Part shown: piece by piece, positions 22,672 to 34,799 of the stretch | Position numbering within the stretch: the stretch's first letter is position 1 | How the letters are laid out: every line of letters starts with the position of its first letter | Assembly (NCBI RefSeq): GCF_947179515.1 | Contig: NC_067473.1 | Coordinates: 94,619,850-94,683,849 of the forward strand | Source of the DNA: Apodemus sylvaticus | Taxonomy: Eukaryota; Chordata; Mammalia; Rodentia; Muridae | Reading direction: 5' to 3' | DNA length: 64,000 nt | Program-made: the position numbers and the translations under genes | The notes under the pieces: model-generated | Told to the model about the DNA's origin: nothing | The model's database searches: none | What the model saw: the letters and a program-made list of their open reading frames with translations, nothing else

Positions 22672-25670
22672 TTAATAGGATATTTTATTTATTTACATTT
22701 CAAATGGTTTCCCCTCTGAAAACTTCCTATCCCATCCCTTCTTACCCTACTTCAAAGAGAGTGCTTTCCCACCCATCTACCCACTCCCACCTTACCACCC
22801 TAACATTCCTCTACACTGGGGCATCAAGCCATCACCAGACCAAGGGCCTCCCCTCCCATTGATGCCAGATAAGGCCCCTTCAGCTCCTTCAGTCCTTCCC
22901 CTAACATTGGGGTCCCTGTGCTCAGTCTGATGGTTCCAAACATCCACATCTGTATTGGTCAGGATTGGGTAAAGCCTCTCAGAAGACAGCTGTATCAGGC
23001 TTCTGTCAGCAGGTATTTCTTGAAATCTACAAGTGTCTGGGTTTGGTGCCTGCATGTGGGATGGTTCCCCAAGTAGGGCAGCCTATAGATGGCCTTTCCT
23101 TCAGTCTCTGATCCACTATTTGTCCCTGTACTTCTTTTAGACATGAGCAATTCTGGGTTAAAATTTTGGAGATGGGTGTGTTTTCCCATCCCTCAACAGG
23201 GGGTAGGAGCATTCCTAATCTCTGGATATGGTCTGGACAGGTTCTTTTCCCCCTATATGTGGTATTTCAGATTGTAATCCCCATGGGGTCCTGGGAGGCT
23301 CTTTCATTCCTGGCATCTGGGACTTTCTGGTTGCTACCTCCAGATCCCCATCCTCCATTGCTGCACAGATTGTTCAATTTCCTGACCCTCTGTACATCTC
23401 CTTCATTTCCTCCCATATCTGATTCTTCTCCTCTTTCCCCCCTCTCTCTCTTCAATTCCTCCCACATACCTCCCACCCTCTACTTCCTCTGATTGCTTTG
23501 TTCCCTTTCTTAATAGAACGGAAGCATTTACTCTTTGGTCTTTTGTTCTCTTGAGCTTCATTCAGTCTCTGACTTATATCGTGGGTATTCCACGCTCTTT
23601 GCTAATATCCACTTCTCAGTGAGTAAATACCATGTGTGTTCTTTTGTGGTGAGCTACCTCACTCAAGATCATATTTTCAAGGTCCATCTGTTTCCTGCAA
23701 ATTTCATGAAGTCATTGTTTTTAATAGCTGAGTAGTATTCCATTGTGTAAATATAGCACATTTTCTGTATCTACTATTCTGTTGAGGGACATCTGGGTTG
23801 TTTCCAGCTTCTGACTATTATAAATATTGTTGCGATGAACATAGTTGTATATGTGTCTTTATTTGGAACATCTTCTGGGCATATGCTACCTGGGTCCTCA
23901 GGTGGTTCTTCTGCCTTCTGAAGAACCACCAAACTGATTTCCAGAGTAGTTGTTTCAACTTGCAATCCCTCCAGCAATGGAGTAGTAATGCTCATTCTCC
24001 TCATCCTTGCTGAGTTTTTGATCCCATTCTGACTGGTTTGAGGTGGAATCTCAGGATTGATTTGATTTGCATTTCCCTGATGACTAAAGATTTTGAACAT
24101 TTCTTTAGGTGCTTTTCAGCCATTCAGTTTTCCTCAGTTGAGAATTCTCTGGTTAGCTCTGTTCCCCATTTTTAATAGGGTTATTAGTTTCTCTGGAGTC
24201 TAACTTCTTGAGTTCTTCATATATATTGGATATTAGACTTCTATTGGATGTAGGATTGGTCAAGATCTTTCCCCAATATGTTGTTTGCTGCTTTGTCCTA
24301 TTGACAGTGTCCTTTACCTTATGGAAGCCTTGCACTTTTATGAGGTCCCATTTGTTTATTCTTGATATTAGAGCATAAGCCATTGCTGTTTTGTTCAGGC
24401 AATTTTCTCCCGTTCCCATGTGTTTGAGGCTCTTCTCCACTTTCTCCTCTGTTAGTTTCTGTGTATCTTGTTTTATGTGGAGGTTCTTGATGCACTTGGT
24501 CTTGAGCTTAGTACAAGAAGATAAGAATGATTTGATTTGCATTTTTTGCATGCTGACCTCCAGATGAACCAGCACCATTTGGTGAAAATGCTGTTTTTTC
24601 CACTGGATGGTTTTAGTTCCTTTGTCAAATATCAAGTGTGTTGAGGTATGTGGGTTCATTTCTGGGTCTTCAATTCTATTCCATTGATCTTCCTGTCTGT
24701 CTCTGTACCAACACCATTCAGTTTTATAGTATGATTGCTCTTTAATACATGTTGAGGTCAGGGAAAGTTATTCCCCCAGAATTACTTTATTGTTGAGAAT
24801 AATTTTCACTGTTCTGTTCTTTTGCTATTCCAAATGAATCTGCAAGTTTCTCTTTCTAACTCTATGGATAATTGAGTTGGGATATTGATGGAGATTGCAT
24901 TTAATCCGTAAATTGCGTTTGGAAAGATGGCCATTTTTACTATATTAATCCTGCCAACTCATGAGCATGGGAAATCTTTTCTTCTTCTGAGATCTTCTTT
25001 GATTTCTTTCTTCAGAGACTTGATGTTCTTGTTATATAGACCTTTCCATTCTTTCCTTAGAATTACACTAAGATATTCTATACTCTTGTTGACTACCTTG
25101 AAATGTGTTTTTCCCTATTTTCTTTTTTATCCCATTTGTCATTTGTAAAAAGAGGCTACTTATTTGTTTGAGTTAATTTTATATTCAACCAAGTTTCTGA
25201 ATTTGTTTATCAGTCATAGAAAATTGTGGTAAAATTTTTGTGATCTCTTATATATTGCATCATATTTTATGCGAATAGTGATACCTTGATTTCTTCCTTT
25301 CCATGTTTTATCCCTGTGATCTCCTTCTGTTGTCTATCTCTAGCCAGAAGTGTGAGTACAATATTAAATAAGCATGGAGGGAGTTGGCTGCCTTTTCTTG
25401 TCCCTGATTTTCATGGAATTGTTTGAAGTTCCTCTCCATTTAATTTGATATTGGCTGTTGGTTTGCTGTGCTTTGCTTTTAGTATGTTTATGTATGGGTC
25501 TTGATTTCCTGATCTCTCCTAGACTTTGAACATGAAATATGGCTGTTTTTGTCAATGGCTTTTCAGTACCTAAGGAGATGATCATATGATATATTTCTTC
25601 TGAGTTTGATTTTATAATGGATTACATCAATAAATTTTCATATATTGAACCATTCCCATGCCTGATTTCC
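22672..25670 (-). mobile_element. Old LINE-1, minus strand, 5'-truncated
   Basis: Left end is the antisense 3' end ('tatttacatttcaaatggtttcccc'), then a long Lx-type 3' UTR (to about 23550), then ORF2 in antisense: the C-terminal block (24013-23800), thumb region (24150-24660, with WYWYRDRQEDQWNRIEDPE-like coding on the minus strand) and RT pieces to about 25665. Many stops. It is 5'-truncated near the RT segment that precedes the FADD box in mRNA order, and abuts an URR1-type fragment. Confidence 0.85.
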
Positions 25671-25675
25671 TATAC

Positions 25676-25862
25676 CACCCAGGATCACCTGCTTAGAAAT
25701 TGAACTGCTGACATTGTGCTGGGCCTTCTCACATGCATCATTAATCAAGACAATACCTTCATAGGTCTATTTATAGATCATACATATAGAAACATTTTCT
25801 GAATTGAAGTTCTCTATTCACACATGCCCCTAGCATGTATCAAGTTGAAAACTAAATCAGAC
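25676..25862 (+). mobile_element. URR1-type rodent repeat fragment
   Basis: Matches the 3' half of the URR1 non-autonomous repeats as I remember it: 'cccaggatcacctgc', 'gggccttctcacatgcatcattaatcaagacaatacc', ending 'catgtatcaagttgaaaactaaatcag'. It sits directly where the leader exon of the next V relic should be. Confidence 0.55.
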
Positions 25863-26257
25863 ACTGATAGGTAAGTATAGAGAAATGGTAGGGAGAATGT
25901 GTGAGGGTTTCACTGCTTGCCTTAATATGTTCTGGCCATGCATGAGCAGATATTTATTATCCTCCAGGATGGTGCTTGTGAGGTTTCATTGTATCTGAGG
26001 GAGGTTTCTGGGGGAAGAGAACTTGTACTTTAATGAAGATTATGGCATGGATGGAATGGAGTGGTCTAAATAGTGCCTTGAAATTCTCTCGGGCTTTTGA
26101 TTTACTTGTTTTCTCCAAAAGGAAATTTTAGTATACATAGAATTGTATGTAAAAGCACATATCTTAGTTGAAATACATATAGAAAAGAAACCCCAAATAT
26201 TTTTTTTGTGTGTGTGAAGTATGTCTTTGACCGTTTACTTCTCTGTCTTCATTTTAG

Positions 26258-26559
26258 CTTACAGCCCTAATGATGTGATGACCTAAACTCCAGCCTCCTT
26301 GACTGTCAGATTTTGAGATCAAGCCTCTCTCTCTTGCCGGTCTATTCAGAAAAGTATATGTAGTTATGGAAAAACATATTTGCATTGATACCTGCTCCAT
26401 AGATCTTGACCAACAAAGTTTCTAACTGATTTTCTGGGGTTCCAGAAACAAGGTTAGTAGCAGTGGGTCAGGCGCAGATTTTGCACTCATGATCAGCAGC
26501 AGATTGGACCCTGAGGATGTCATTGTTTATCACTGTATGAAAGCTATACACATTCCTCC
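26258..26559 (+). pseudogene. IGKV1-like kappa V pseudogene 2 (leader lost)
   Basis: V exon after acceptor AG at 26256-26257, beginning SPNDVMT then a TAA at 26284-26286 (GTG ATG ACC TAA). Remnants: both cysteines (TGC 26335-26337; TGT 26534-26536), SYGKTYLH, KVSN*FSG and a CDR3 of MKAIHIPP type. Several other stops and frameshifts are present. About 380 bp of upstream intron (25875-26255) align with the intron of the relic at 21444, showing the two arose by duplication. No leader exon is seen where expected (about 25830-25875); that space is occupied by the URR1-type fragment and, beyond it, an L1. Confidence 0.85.
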
Positions 26560-26587
26560 CACAGTGATGTAAACATCAACAGAAACA
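26560..26587 (+). other. 12-RSS of IGKV1-like relic 2
   Basis: Perfect heptamer CACAGTG (26560-26566), 12-bp spacer, nonamer ACAGAAACA (two mismatches). Possibly still a RAG substrate. Confidence 0.85.
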
Positions 26588-27097
26588 TCCCCTTTCCCTT
26601 GATATAGAAAGCCAGCCTGCAAATAATTTATTTATCTGTGTCAGAGCGACAGATGTACTAAGGAACTCCTGATTATTGCCTGATGGACTTGGAGTTTGAA
26701 TGTCTTGGCTATATCTCTAGAGCCATGTATTTCTGGCATCATCTCTTACAATAACAGTCAAACTGCCTCAGGAGAATGTTGAACAAGTGCTCTCTTGTTC
26801 AACAGGAATGAAGTTGATAAAGTTGAGTAAAAACCCATTCTGATCTAAGAGCTCAAGTGTACCTTTTCACTCACCATTATCCAGTGAAGCAGACAGGAAC
26901 TTGAGACATATTTCTCTCCTACATTGCCTCATTTTTATATAATTAGTTAACTTATCATATTTCATTCTTTTGAATTAAATTCTATTTTAATTATATAGAT
27001 ATCATACATACTACTCTCTTTGATTTCTATTTGTGTAAGGTATTCATTGACTTCCTAACTTTTTAAATCTCCACCCAGCTGTTGTTACATTTTGGGT

Positions 27098-27189
27098 ACT
27101 AGCTCTCATAGATGGTTGCTGGGAATTTAACTCAGGATCTCTGGAAGAGCACTCATTGCTCTTAACTTTTGAGCCATCTCTCCAATCCC
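27098..27189 (-). mobile_element. B2/B3-type SINE fragment, antisense
   Basis: 'gttgctgggaatttaactcaggatctctggaagagcactcattgctcttaacttttgagccatctctccaatccc' is the reverse complement of the B2/B3 head (ggctggagagatggctca…). Confidence 0.85.
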
Positions 27190-28139
27190 TACATTTTAAA
27201 TTCATGTTTTATTCTATATTACATATACAGTTACAGGCTGATAGGAACATGCTACTACATTCTCATTGTTTTGAATATTTTCCCACCATTTTTCCTATTG
27301 GTTTCTGATTTGGTGCTTTTATGTGTTGATAAAATTTTAATATTTTCTTCTATATCTATGTAAATTTAGTATCTTTTATATAAACTAATTTTAAATGATT
27401 TGCATTGAATATATTTGAAAGAGTTTGAGATTCCAAGAACTGGATGTTAATATAGAATTTCATTAACTATGTCATTTATATTTTTTCAAATACATATATG
27501 TAACATATATGTAAATGTAAAAATAAAGTATTTAAAGCTGTTTAATGACAATGACATTTCAATTAATATAATATTACCTTTCATTTTTAAATATCACAGT
27601 TAATTAAGTTGAAAAACAGTTTATCTGAAATTGAAACAATATATTCTTTTTGTATTTCTCTGTGAAATAAGATTGTTTATATGTAACTCTTGATATAATT
27701 CTTTAACATTAAACTTCAGATAAATAATTGAGACTTTGATTTAAATTTGGATGCTACATCAAGATGAAAGACAAGTAAAATTGTGAATTACCATCAATAC
27801 CAGAGGGCAGATTTCAACAGTGCATGAGTTTCATCTGTTAAGGCTGATGATAAAACTCTTTCTTCCACTTTAAGAGTGACCATTGTTGTACTTCAGCAAA
27901 CTAAAAGTCTTCACAGTTTGTATTCCCAGTGTAGAAAATGAGACATATATTTGGTAAGGTGTCACACATATGTCTATCAGACCCTCATGATATAGGAACT
28001 ACACGTTGGTCACTGAGGATTTTTTATTTATTTATTTTTTTCAGGTGATGACACAACATTGTTATACAACCATAATGCTATGTGGTGGATAGAAGATTTT
28101 CACAAAATAAGTATATTTTTCTAAGTTAAGAATTATGTT
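27190..28139. other. Intergenic, AT-rich, no gene seen
   Basis: Very AT-rich DNA without convincing coding potential or recognised repeats. Confidence 0.5.
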
Positions 28140-31100
28140 CTGCTCATCTGGCCTGCAACTTCCATCAGGGCAGTTCATTAGCCTTTCTTTCTCCCTGAAG
28201 ACACCGCAGCCTAAAGTACATCCAGAATATCTGCTGCATCCAGCTCAACATGTAAGGAGCCCTCCAAAATAAATGTAGCATCTGGGACCTCCCTCGGAGG
28301 TCTACTCCATTAGGAGCACAGTAGAGTAGAGACCTATCCCTTCTGCTTGAACTGATCCTCCCTTTTCGCCTGTGCTTTCTCCAGGGGCAGATCATCATCT
28401 TGGCTGTCCCTCTGAAGATCCAATAGTCTATGGCCTCCCAGGAGATTTATTGCTCCCAGGACAACAGACCCCACAATGTGAAGGCCTGGCAGGAGATGTA
28501 CTATACCCAACACAACAGGGCAGATTATCAACATGTTTGCCCCTCTGAAGACCACCACAGTCTGAAATCCAGCCAACAGACCTGTTCCAACAAGACAAAA
28601 GGCCCCATACTCTGAAGGCCTCCCAGAAGATCCACCATAGTGAGGGCAACAGATCATCTCCATGTATGCCCTTCTGAAGACTCCACAGTCTGAAGGCCTC
28701 CCAGGAGACCTGCTCCACCCAGGGCCACAGGCTTCCCAGGAGATCTGCTGCAACCCAGTGACACAGGAGGCAGGCTCCAAATAGAGATACACAGGCCAGA
28801 TAACACCAGAGATAACCACTGGAGATAGGCAGGCACAAGACCATAAGCAACAAATGGCAATATACTTTGGCATCATTAGAACCACTACAATAAGCCATGC
28901 ATATCCCAACACACCTGAAAAAAGGATGCTGACCTAAAATTCCATCTCATGAAGACAACAGAGTTCTTTAAGGAGGATATATAAATAATTCACTGAAAGA
29001 AATACAGAAACACAGGTAAACAGGTAGAAGCCCTTAAAGTGAAAACAAATAAATAAATGCCTTAAAGAAACACAGGATAACAACGAAACAGATGAAGGAA
29101 GTGAACAAATTAGTCTAAGATCTAAAAATGGAAGTAGAAACAATAAAGAAACACAAATGGAGGCAACCCTGTGGATGGAAAACCTAGAAAAGAGGTCAGG
29201 AGCTACAAATGCAAGCATCAACAACATAATACAAAGGAAAGTAGGGAGAATCTCAAGTGTATAAGATACCTTAGAAGATATTGACACAACAGTCAAAGAA
29301 AGTTTAGAAAATAAAAAAAAAAAAAGAACCTCCAAACCCAAAACACTCAGGATATCTTGGACACAATGAAAAGAGCAAGCCTATGAACAATAGGAATAGA
29401 AGGGAGCAAAGATTCCCAGCTCAAATGACCCAGAATGTCTTAAACAAAATCATAGAAGAAAACTTCCCTAAAGAATGAGATGGCCATAAATGTACAAGAA
29501 GCCTAGAGAACACCAAATAGATTGGATAAGAAAAGAAAATCCTCTCATCACATAATAACCAAAACAGTAAATGCAAAGAACAAAGAATATTAAAAGCTGT
29601 AAGGGAAAAAGGCAAAGTAACATAAATACAGACCTATCAGAATTATACCAGACTTCTCAGAAAAGACCCGAAAAGCAAGAAGAGCCTGGACAGAGTTCAT
29701 GCAGACCCTATGAGAACACAATTGCTGGCCCAGGATACTATACTTTGTGAAATTCTCAATCATCACAGATGGAGAAACCAAGATATTCCATGGCAAAACC
29801 GAATTTAAACAGTATATACCTATGAATGCATCTTTGCAGAGGATTCTCGAAGAAAATTCCCAACAAAAGAAGGGTACCTTCACCAAAAATAAAAAATTAG
29901 AAATTAATCATCTCACAATAAAACAAAAAGAGATAATCACACATACATAACGTCACCCACAAGAACAAACATAATAGAAACTTACAATCATCTGTCTTTA
30001 ATATCTCTCAATATAAACATTCTCAATTACCTATAAAAAGACATAAACTAACAGACTGTATATGCAAACAGGATCCAGTATTTTGTTGCACACAGGAAAC
30101 ACACATAAATGACAAAGACAGAGACTACTTCAGAGTGAAAGAATGGAAAAATGTCTTTTAAGGAAATAGTTCCAAGAAACATGAGGGAGTTGCCATTATA
30201 ATATTTAATAAAATAGACTTTCAGCCAAAAGTTATCAAGTAAGATGGAGAAGAATACATCACATTCTTCAAAGGAAAACTCCATCAAGAGGAATTCTCAA
30301 TTCTCAAAATCTTTGTTTAAATGCAAGGGAAACCACATTCCTAGAGGAAACTTTACTAAAGCTCAAAACACACATTTAACGCCACACAATAATAGTGGGA
30401 GACTTCAACACCACACTCTCAAATGGACAGGTCATTGAAACAAAAATTAAATCAAGACACAGAGTTTATGAAGCAAATGGATTTAACAGATATCTACAGA
30501 ACATTTCACCCTAAAATAAAAGAATATACCATCTTCTCAGCATCTCACGTTAACCTCTCCAAAATGGACCACATAATTGGTCACAAAACAAGCCACAATC
30601 AATCGTAGAGAATTAAAATAATCCCATGCATCCTATAAGATCACCATGGATTAAGGCTAGAGAGCAATAAGAAACAAACAAACAAATGAACAACAATAAC
30701 AACAACAAAGCCCAGAAAACCCACAAACCCATGGAAACTGATCAACTCTTTACTCAATGATAACTTGGTCAGGGAAGAAAAAAGAAAGAAATTAAAAACT
30801 TCCTGGAATTCAGTGAAAGTGATGACATAGCATACCCAATAAGAAACTATTACTGATACCCAGAGATACTTGCTGACAGGGGCATGGTTTACCTGTCTCT
30901 TGAGAGTCACCTGCTTAATACAGATGCAAATACAGCCAACCATCAGACTGAGTCTGGGGACACCAATGGAAGAGTTAGGGGGAGAATTGCAGGACCTGAA
31001 GGGGGTTACAACCACATAGAAAAAACAATATAAACTAACAGGAGCCCCTAGAGCACCCAGGGAGTAAGCCACCAACTAAAGAGTATAAAAAAATGGGTCC

Positions 31101-31345
31101 ATTGCTGTAGCTACATATGCAGCAGAGGATTGTCTTAGCTGGCATCAATGGTAGCGGAGACTGTTAGACCTGTGGAGGCTGGATATCCCAGCACATGGGG
31201 ATGCTAGAGAGTTGAGGCAGGAGTGGCTGGATGGGTGGAAGAATAGCCTCTTAGAGAGAAAGTGGAGGGTGGATTGCATGTGATGTTTTCTGAGTAGAGA
31301 CAGGGAACGAAGACAGTATTTGAAATGTAATCCACCCCCTCCCCC
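28140..31345 (+). mobile_element. LINE-1 with 5' UTR modules, ORF1, ORF2 start and 3' UTR (ORF2 core missing)
   Basis: Bases 28140-28850 are a 5' UTR rich in repeats of 'gaaggcctcccaggaga' and 'cctctgaagac'. Bases 28850-29890 are a decayed ORF1 with coiled-coil and RRM blocks, and a C-terminus visible from about 29730 (KFSIITDGETKIFHGKTEF). Bases 29990-30845 are the ORF2 endonuclease part (QETHINDKDRDY, FHPKIKEY, MDHIIGHKT). At about 30846 it jumps directly to a long Lx-type 3' UTR (gcttgctgacagg-type block to 31345). RT and the C-terminus are absent. Confidence 0.8.
28430..28760 (+). repeat. Short repeated modules in an L1 promoter region
   Basis: Variants of 'gaaggcctcccaggagatctgctcc' recur at about 28433, 28481, 28614, 28689 and 28733, separated by variants of 'cctctgaagac-ccacagtctga'. 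They fit degenerate L1 promoter monomers. Confidence 0.65.
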
Positions 31346-32085
31346 CGCCCACCATAAACCAGAGAGGAATATGTTCCATCTCAGTTCATGACGCAAGGGA
31401 CAGGGCTAAAGTTCTGAAAACATCACCATGATGAAGAGTCCTTTCCTGATTCAGGTTGACTCATAATGTTGGTCTCAAGACAAAACAACTGATACTGTAT
31501 ATGAAGGCCAGGATGTCTTCTTTAAATGCTTCAGAAATACTTAGCCATCATTAGCTTTATTCTCAATGGCAAGACATGTAAATGCAAAAGTTGATTTTCA
31601 TCTTAAAACAAAGAATCATTTTGATATATTGTCCTCTAAAACACTTTCCCAGTAGAGAACCTCATACATGTTATAAGGTTTGCAGCTCATATTTTGGAGA
31701 GTTGAATTAAATTCATCCAAACCATTGGCATTTATAGTTTCAAGTGTCTAATTCACATGATATCACTGTCATGTTGGGAGAATAGATGCTTTATGCTTAG
31801 ACAATTATAGACTCTTCAGCAAATCCTGAGACAAAGTAAGGAGTTCAATATTGCTTGGGATTGAAAACAAAGGTATAAGCTTTTATTCTTTCCACATGAA
31901 TTCAGCAACTCAATGAAACATATTAGATTATGCTCATTGTTCAACCCTGAGTATGAAAAATAAATCACAATCCATCAAATTACATTTTATCAGATGACCA
32001 GCAGAGGGAAACATAATATATTCAGGTAGGTACCTGGGAGCCTGCTATCCTGTGTCAGTATTTAGAGCAATTTGAAACTCCTATT
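31346..32085. other. 5' flank of the IGKV5-like relic, no gene seen
   Basis: AT-rich DNA without a supported gene. Confidence 0.5.
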
Positions 32086-32093
32086 ATTTACAT
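32086..32093 (+). promoter_or_regulatory. Octamer-like element of the IGKV5-like relic
   Basis: ATTTACAT, one mismatch to ATTTGCAT, 101 bp before the presumed leader ATG at 32194. Confidence 0.55.
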
Positions 32094-32193
32094 AAGTGCC
32101 TCTTTCAAGTAGTCTATCTGATGCTTAGAATATTATAATAATGGTATATCTTGTCCTGTCTCATGATAAGCATATACACAGAGAAACAGGGAA

Positions 32194-32731
32194 ATGCTCT
32201 CACAACCCAGCTTGTTGGGCTAATATTTCTCTGTATTTCAGGTCAGATTATTAGAAATAAAGGGGTATTACTTAAATATCTATATATTTATTCATTTGGG
32301 AAATCTGCATCTTATGCAATTGTTACGGTTTACATGTAAAATTGAGAAAAGACAATATTCCTTATACTTTTCTAAGCTGCTCAGAGATTCTTTTCATGTA
32401 CATAGCCACATTGTAATTTCTGATTCATGGGGTCTCCACCTCCAGAATTAACATTTTAATGATCCAATCTCCAGATAGCCTGCATATGACTCTAGGGAAA
32501 CAAGCCACCATCAACTGTCTTTCTATGAGGACAGTGCCATATATATGGACTGATACCAACAAAAAGCCAAACCAGACTCCAATACTCCTCATCAAGTATG
32601 GAACTGATCCCATCTCTGAAATCTTCCCAAAGTTCAGTGATAGCAGCTTACAGACAGGTTTTAACCCTCAGCATTAACAACCTGGAATCATAATTGTACA
32701 ACTTATTACTGACAGCAGAGTCATAATTTCC
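32194..32731 (+). pseudogene. IGKV5-like kappa V pseudogene
   Basis: Leader exon 32194-32241 (ATGCTCTCACAACCCAG…ATTTCAG, donor GTCAGA). With one base restored it reads like the MVSTSQLLGLLLFWTS leader of IGKV5. The V exon starts near 32446: ILMIQSPDSLHMTLGKQATINC, then LLIKYGTDPIS and FTLSINNLES after a +1 frameshift near 32660, matching LLIKYASQSIS and FTLSINSVE of the IGKV5 group. The first Cys is present. The second is a stop (TAC TGA, 32710-32712), followed by QQSHNF, an IGKV5-type CDR3. The segment between LES and the YY pair is shortened. Non-functional. Confidence 0.8.
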
Positions 32732-32757
32732 CACTTTGGTAATATATAACATAAACC
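32732..32757 (+). other. Damaged RSS of the IGKV5-like relic
   Basis: Heptamer-like CACTTTG (two mismatches, 32732-32738) and nonamer ACATAAACC (32749-32757, one mismatch) separated by 10 bp instead of 12. Not expected to recombine. Confidence 0.7.
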
Positions 32758-32759
32758 AA

Positions 32760-33380
32760 CAGCAGAAGTGTGAAGCTGAGCAGTCCATCTCCCTCTGATT
32801 TGGCATTCAAGTGGTTGTATTTCTTAGGTTCAATTAGGCTTGTAGTTTATGGGCACATTTAGTTAAGAAAACCCCAGATGTTCCCTTCCAGCTGAACTGA
32901 CTTTATTCCACTTCACCTACACAATAACATATCTGAGAGTGGTTTTCCTGATATAATAAGCACTATTAATTCCATTGAGACAAAACATAAAACAAAGGCC
33001 TGAAAGAAGATATTAAGTGATACCTATTTTTTCCAATGTGCAATTGGAACAGTGTTTTAATCTATATCAAGGAATATGTTTCAGGCACACAGATGTCAAT
33101 GCAAAAACACAACAATTTTTATGCTGAGTGAACTGATTTCATAAGTAAATTCATTTTTGTTTTTTGTGACTTCCATGAACTCTCCAATACAGCTCAGAGA
33201 AAAATGTCCCAATATTTTGCACAGGGAACACAATGACTCTTTTTGGGAAAAAGATCATGAAACTATCAAGATCCATGTGGGACTAGAAGCGTCTATCATT
33301 CTGTAGACTCAAGTTCAGTTGATATGAGTTTAAATTAGAGGCAAGTAAAGTTGATTTTACAAACATTAGATTATGTCAAG
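32760..33380. other. 3' flank of the IGKV5-like relic, no gene seen
   Basis: AT-rich, no supported gene. A reverse octamer (ATGCAAAT) lies at 33381-33388, of unknown meaning. Confidence 0.45.
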
Positions 33381-33504
33381 ATGCAAATCATTTAAATTTC
33401 TTTTGGAGGCATGGAAGTTTGAGAATCAATGTAGCTGTATGTGTCCCCAAGGTCTGTGAGCATGCTCAGACTCTCCCTTTAAGAGCACCTTCTACCATAG
33501 CTCT

Positions 33505-33670
33505 GCGATTGTTGCAATATGTGAACTCACTGTGGGCTGGAAGACTATTATTGTTACACAGCGACCCTGATGTCCTCAGATCATTACTGTGTTTTCATAT
33601 AATTGATGACTTTGCCTCTGAAAAGGTGTATATTGGGATAAATCCTCCATTGTGGAACATACAGAGCTGA
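33505..33670 (-). pseudogene. Possible V-kappa relic on the minus strand
   Basis: Read on the minus strand, 33580-33530 gives 'gaggacatcagggtcgctgtgtaacaataatagtcttcc' ending in CCACAGTG. This resembles the FR3-Cys-CDR3-heptamer end of a V-kappa exon (GAGGACAT…TGT.AACAAT..TAGT.TTCC-CACAGTG). A 12-bp spacer and a poor nonamer (GCAACAATC, 6 of 9) follow. No leader or FR1/FR2 is convincing, so chance similarity is possible. Confidence 0.25.
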
Positions 33671-33839
33671 TCCCATTCCCTGAAATACTGTGAAGTGCAT
33701 GCAGAGCTCTTTCCCTCTAATAACAGCAAACACTAATTATTTTTATGCCTTATAGATTTGTGTTTTTCTGCATATTCTATAGTTTGAATAATAAGTGAAT
33801 GAAGTATCCAGACTCCTTCTGTATGGAATATGAAATGAT

Positions 33840-34290
33840 GTTTCCTCCATGGATTTTCAGCTGTCAATATCTTATGTCCATTTACTTTTCAATCATATTC
33901 CATGGCTAGGTACGCCAAAGGGTGTTTATTCATTTACCTATAGAAAGGGATCCTGTTTATTTTCAGGCTTTAAGAGTTTAAAAAAAATCTGCAATAAATT
34001 CTCCATTCTGGTTTTATATGGAAATACGGTTTTGAATTCTTTAAGTGACTACAGAGCTTGCAAGGTGACAGAGTAAGAAAATGCTTTGTAGTAATATCAC
34101 CAGATTTTCCTTCAAGGTGGTGTGACCATTTGCATTTTTGTCAACAGTGAATAGAAATTCAGGTTGTCTCACATACATTCTATCGTTCCGTTTGTCAGTA
34201 TTCTGTACTTAAAATATTCTCACAGATATGTAGCCGTGTATTAATCATGTAACTTACATGCCCAGGATAAAAAAATACTGTATGTATTTT
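33840..34290 (-). mobile_element. Possible ancient (pre-murine) L1 relic, antisense
   Basis: The succession 'atattccatggctaggta', 'tttattcatttacctatagaaagggatcc', 'ctgcaataaattctccattctgg' and 'ggtggtgtgaccatttgcatttttgtcaacagtgaatag' follows the order of the antisense ORF2 3' end of old mammalian L1s. Heavily diverged. Confidence 0.4.
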
Positions 34291-34799
34291 TTCATTCTGA
34301 ACTACTCTATGTATATTGTCTATGATGAGGTACATGTGAGGTCATCACTCCATTTTTAAATGTGATACAATTATAGTATAATTTTTTAAAAAATACATGC
34401 ATTGTGCAAAAATTGGTAAAAAGATTGTCTACTTTGTTGAAGTGTTCCTTGATTTTTAGAGTCAGTCATTTTTAAAAAAAATCAGGTTTTGAATGACTAC
34501 ATGTCCTACTCTCTTTGTAGTGTTTTCTACAGACCAGGATTTGCCACATCATTAAATTCTTATACACCTTTCATGGCTCATGAAATTCATGGCATATTAG
34601 CTTATTCCATAACCTGGGGATAAATAGAGTTTCCCCATTTTCTATTTTAAGATTGCTATAATTTCATGTTTACATTCGTCTCTGTGAAAATTTTCTGGTA
34701 GTTTACATAAGGAGTAATTTAATTGTGCTTAATTTCATTTAAAATGAACTCATTTTTATTTCTCATATGGAAGCTGTCAAATATACAGCCATGTTGTCT

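Noticed and set aside
28334..28912. A 192-codon minus-strand open frame.
   Set aside because: It is antisense to the repeated modules of an L1 5' UTR; openness follows from the repeat composition.
31430..31470. ATGATGAAGAGTCC…CAG|GT as a V leader exon.
   Set aside because: No octamer, no matching V exon at the expected distance, and no leader-like hydrophobic core.
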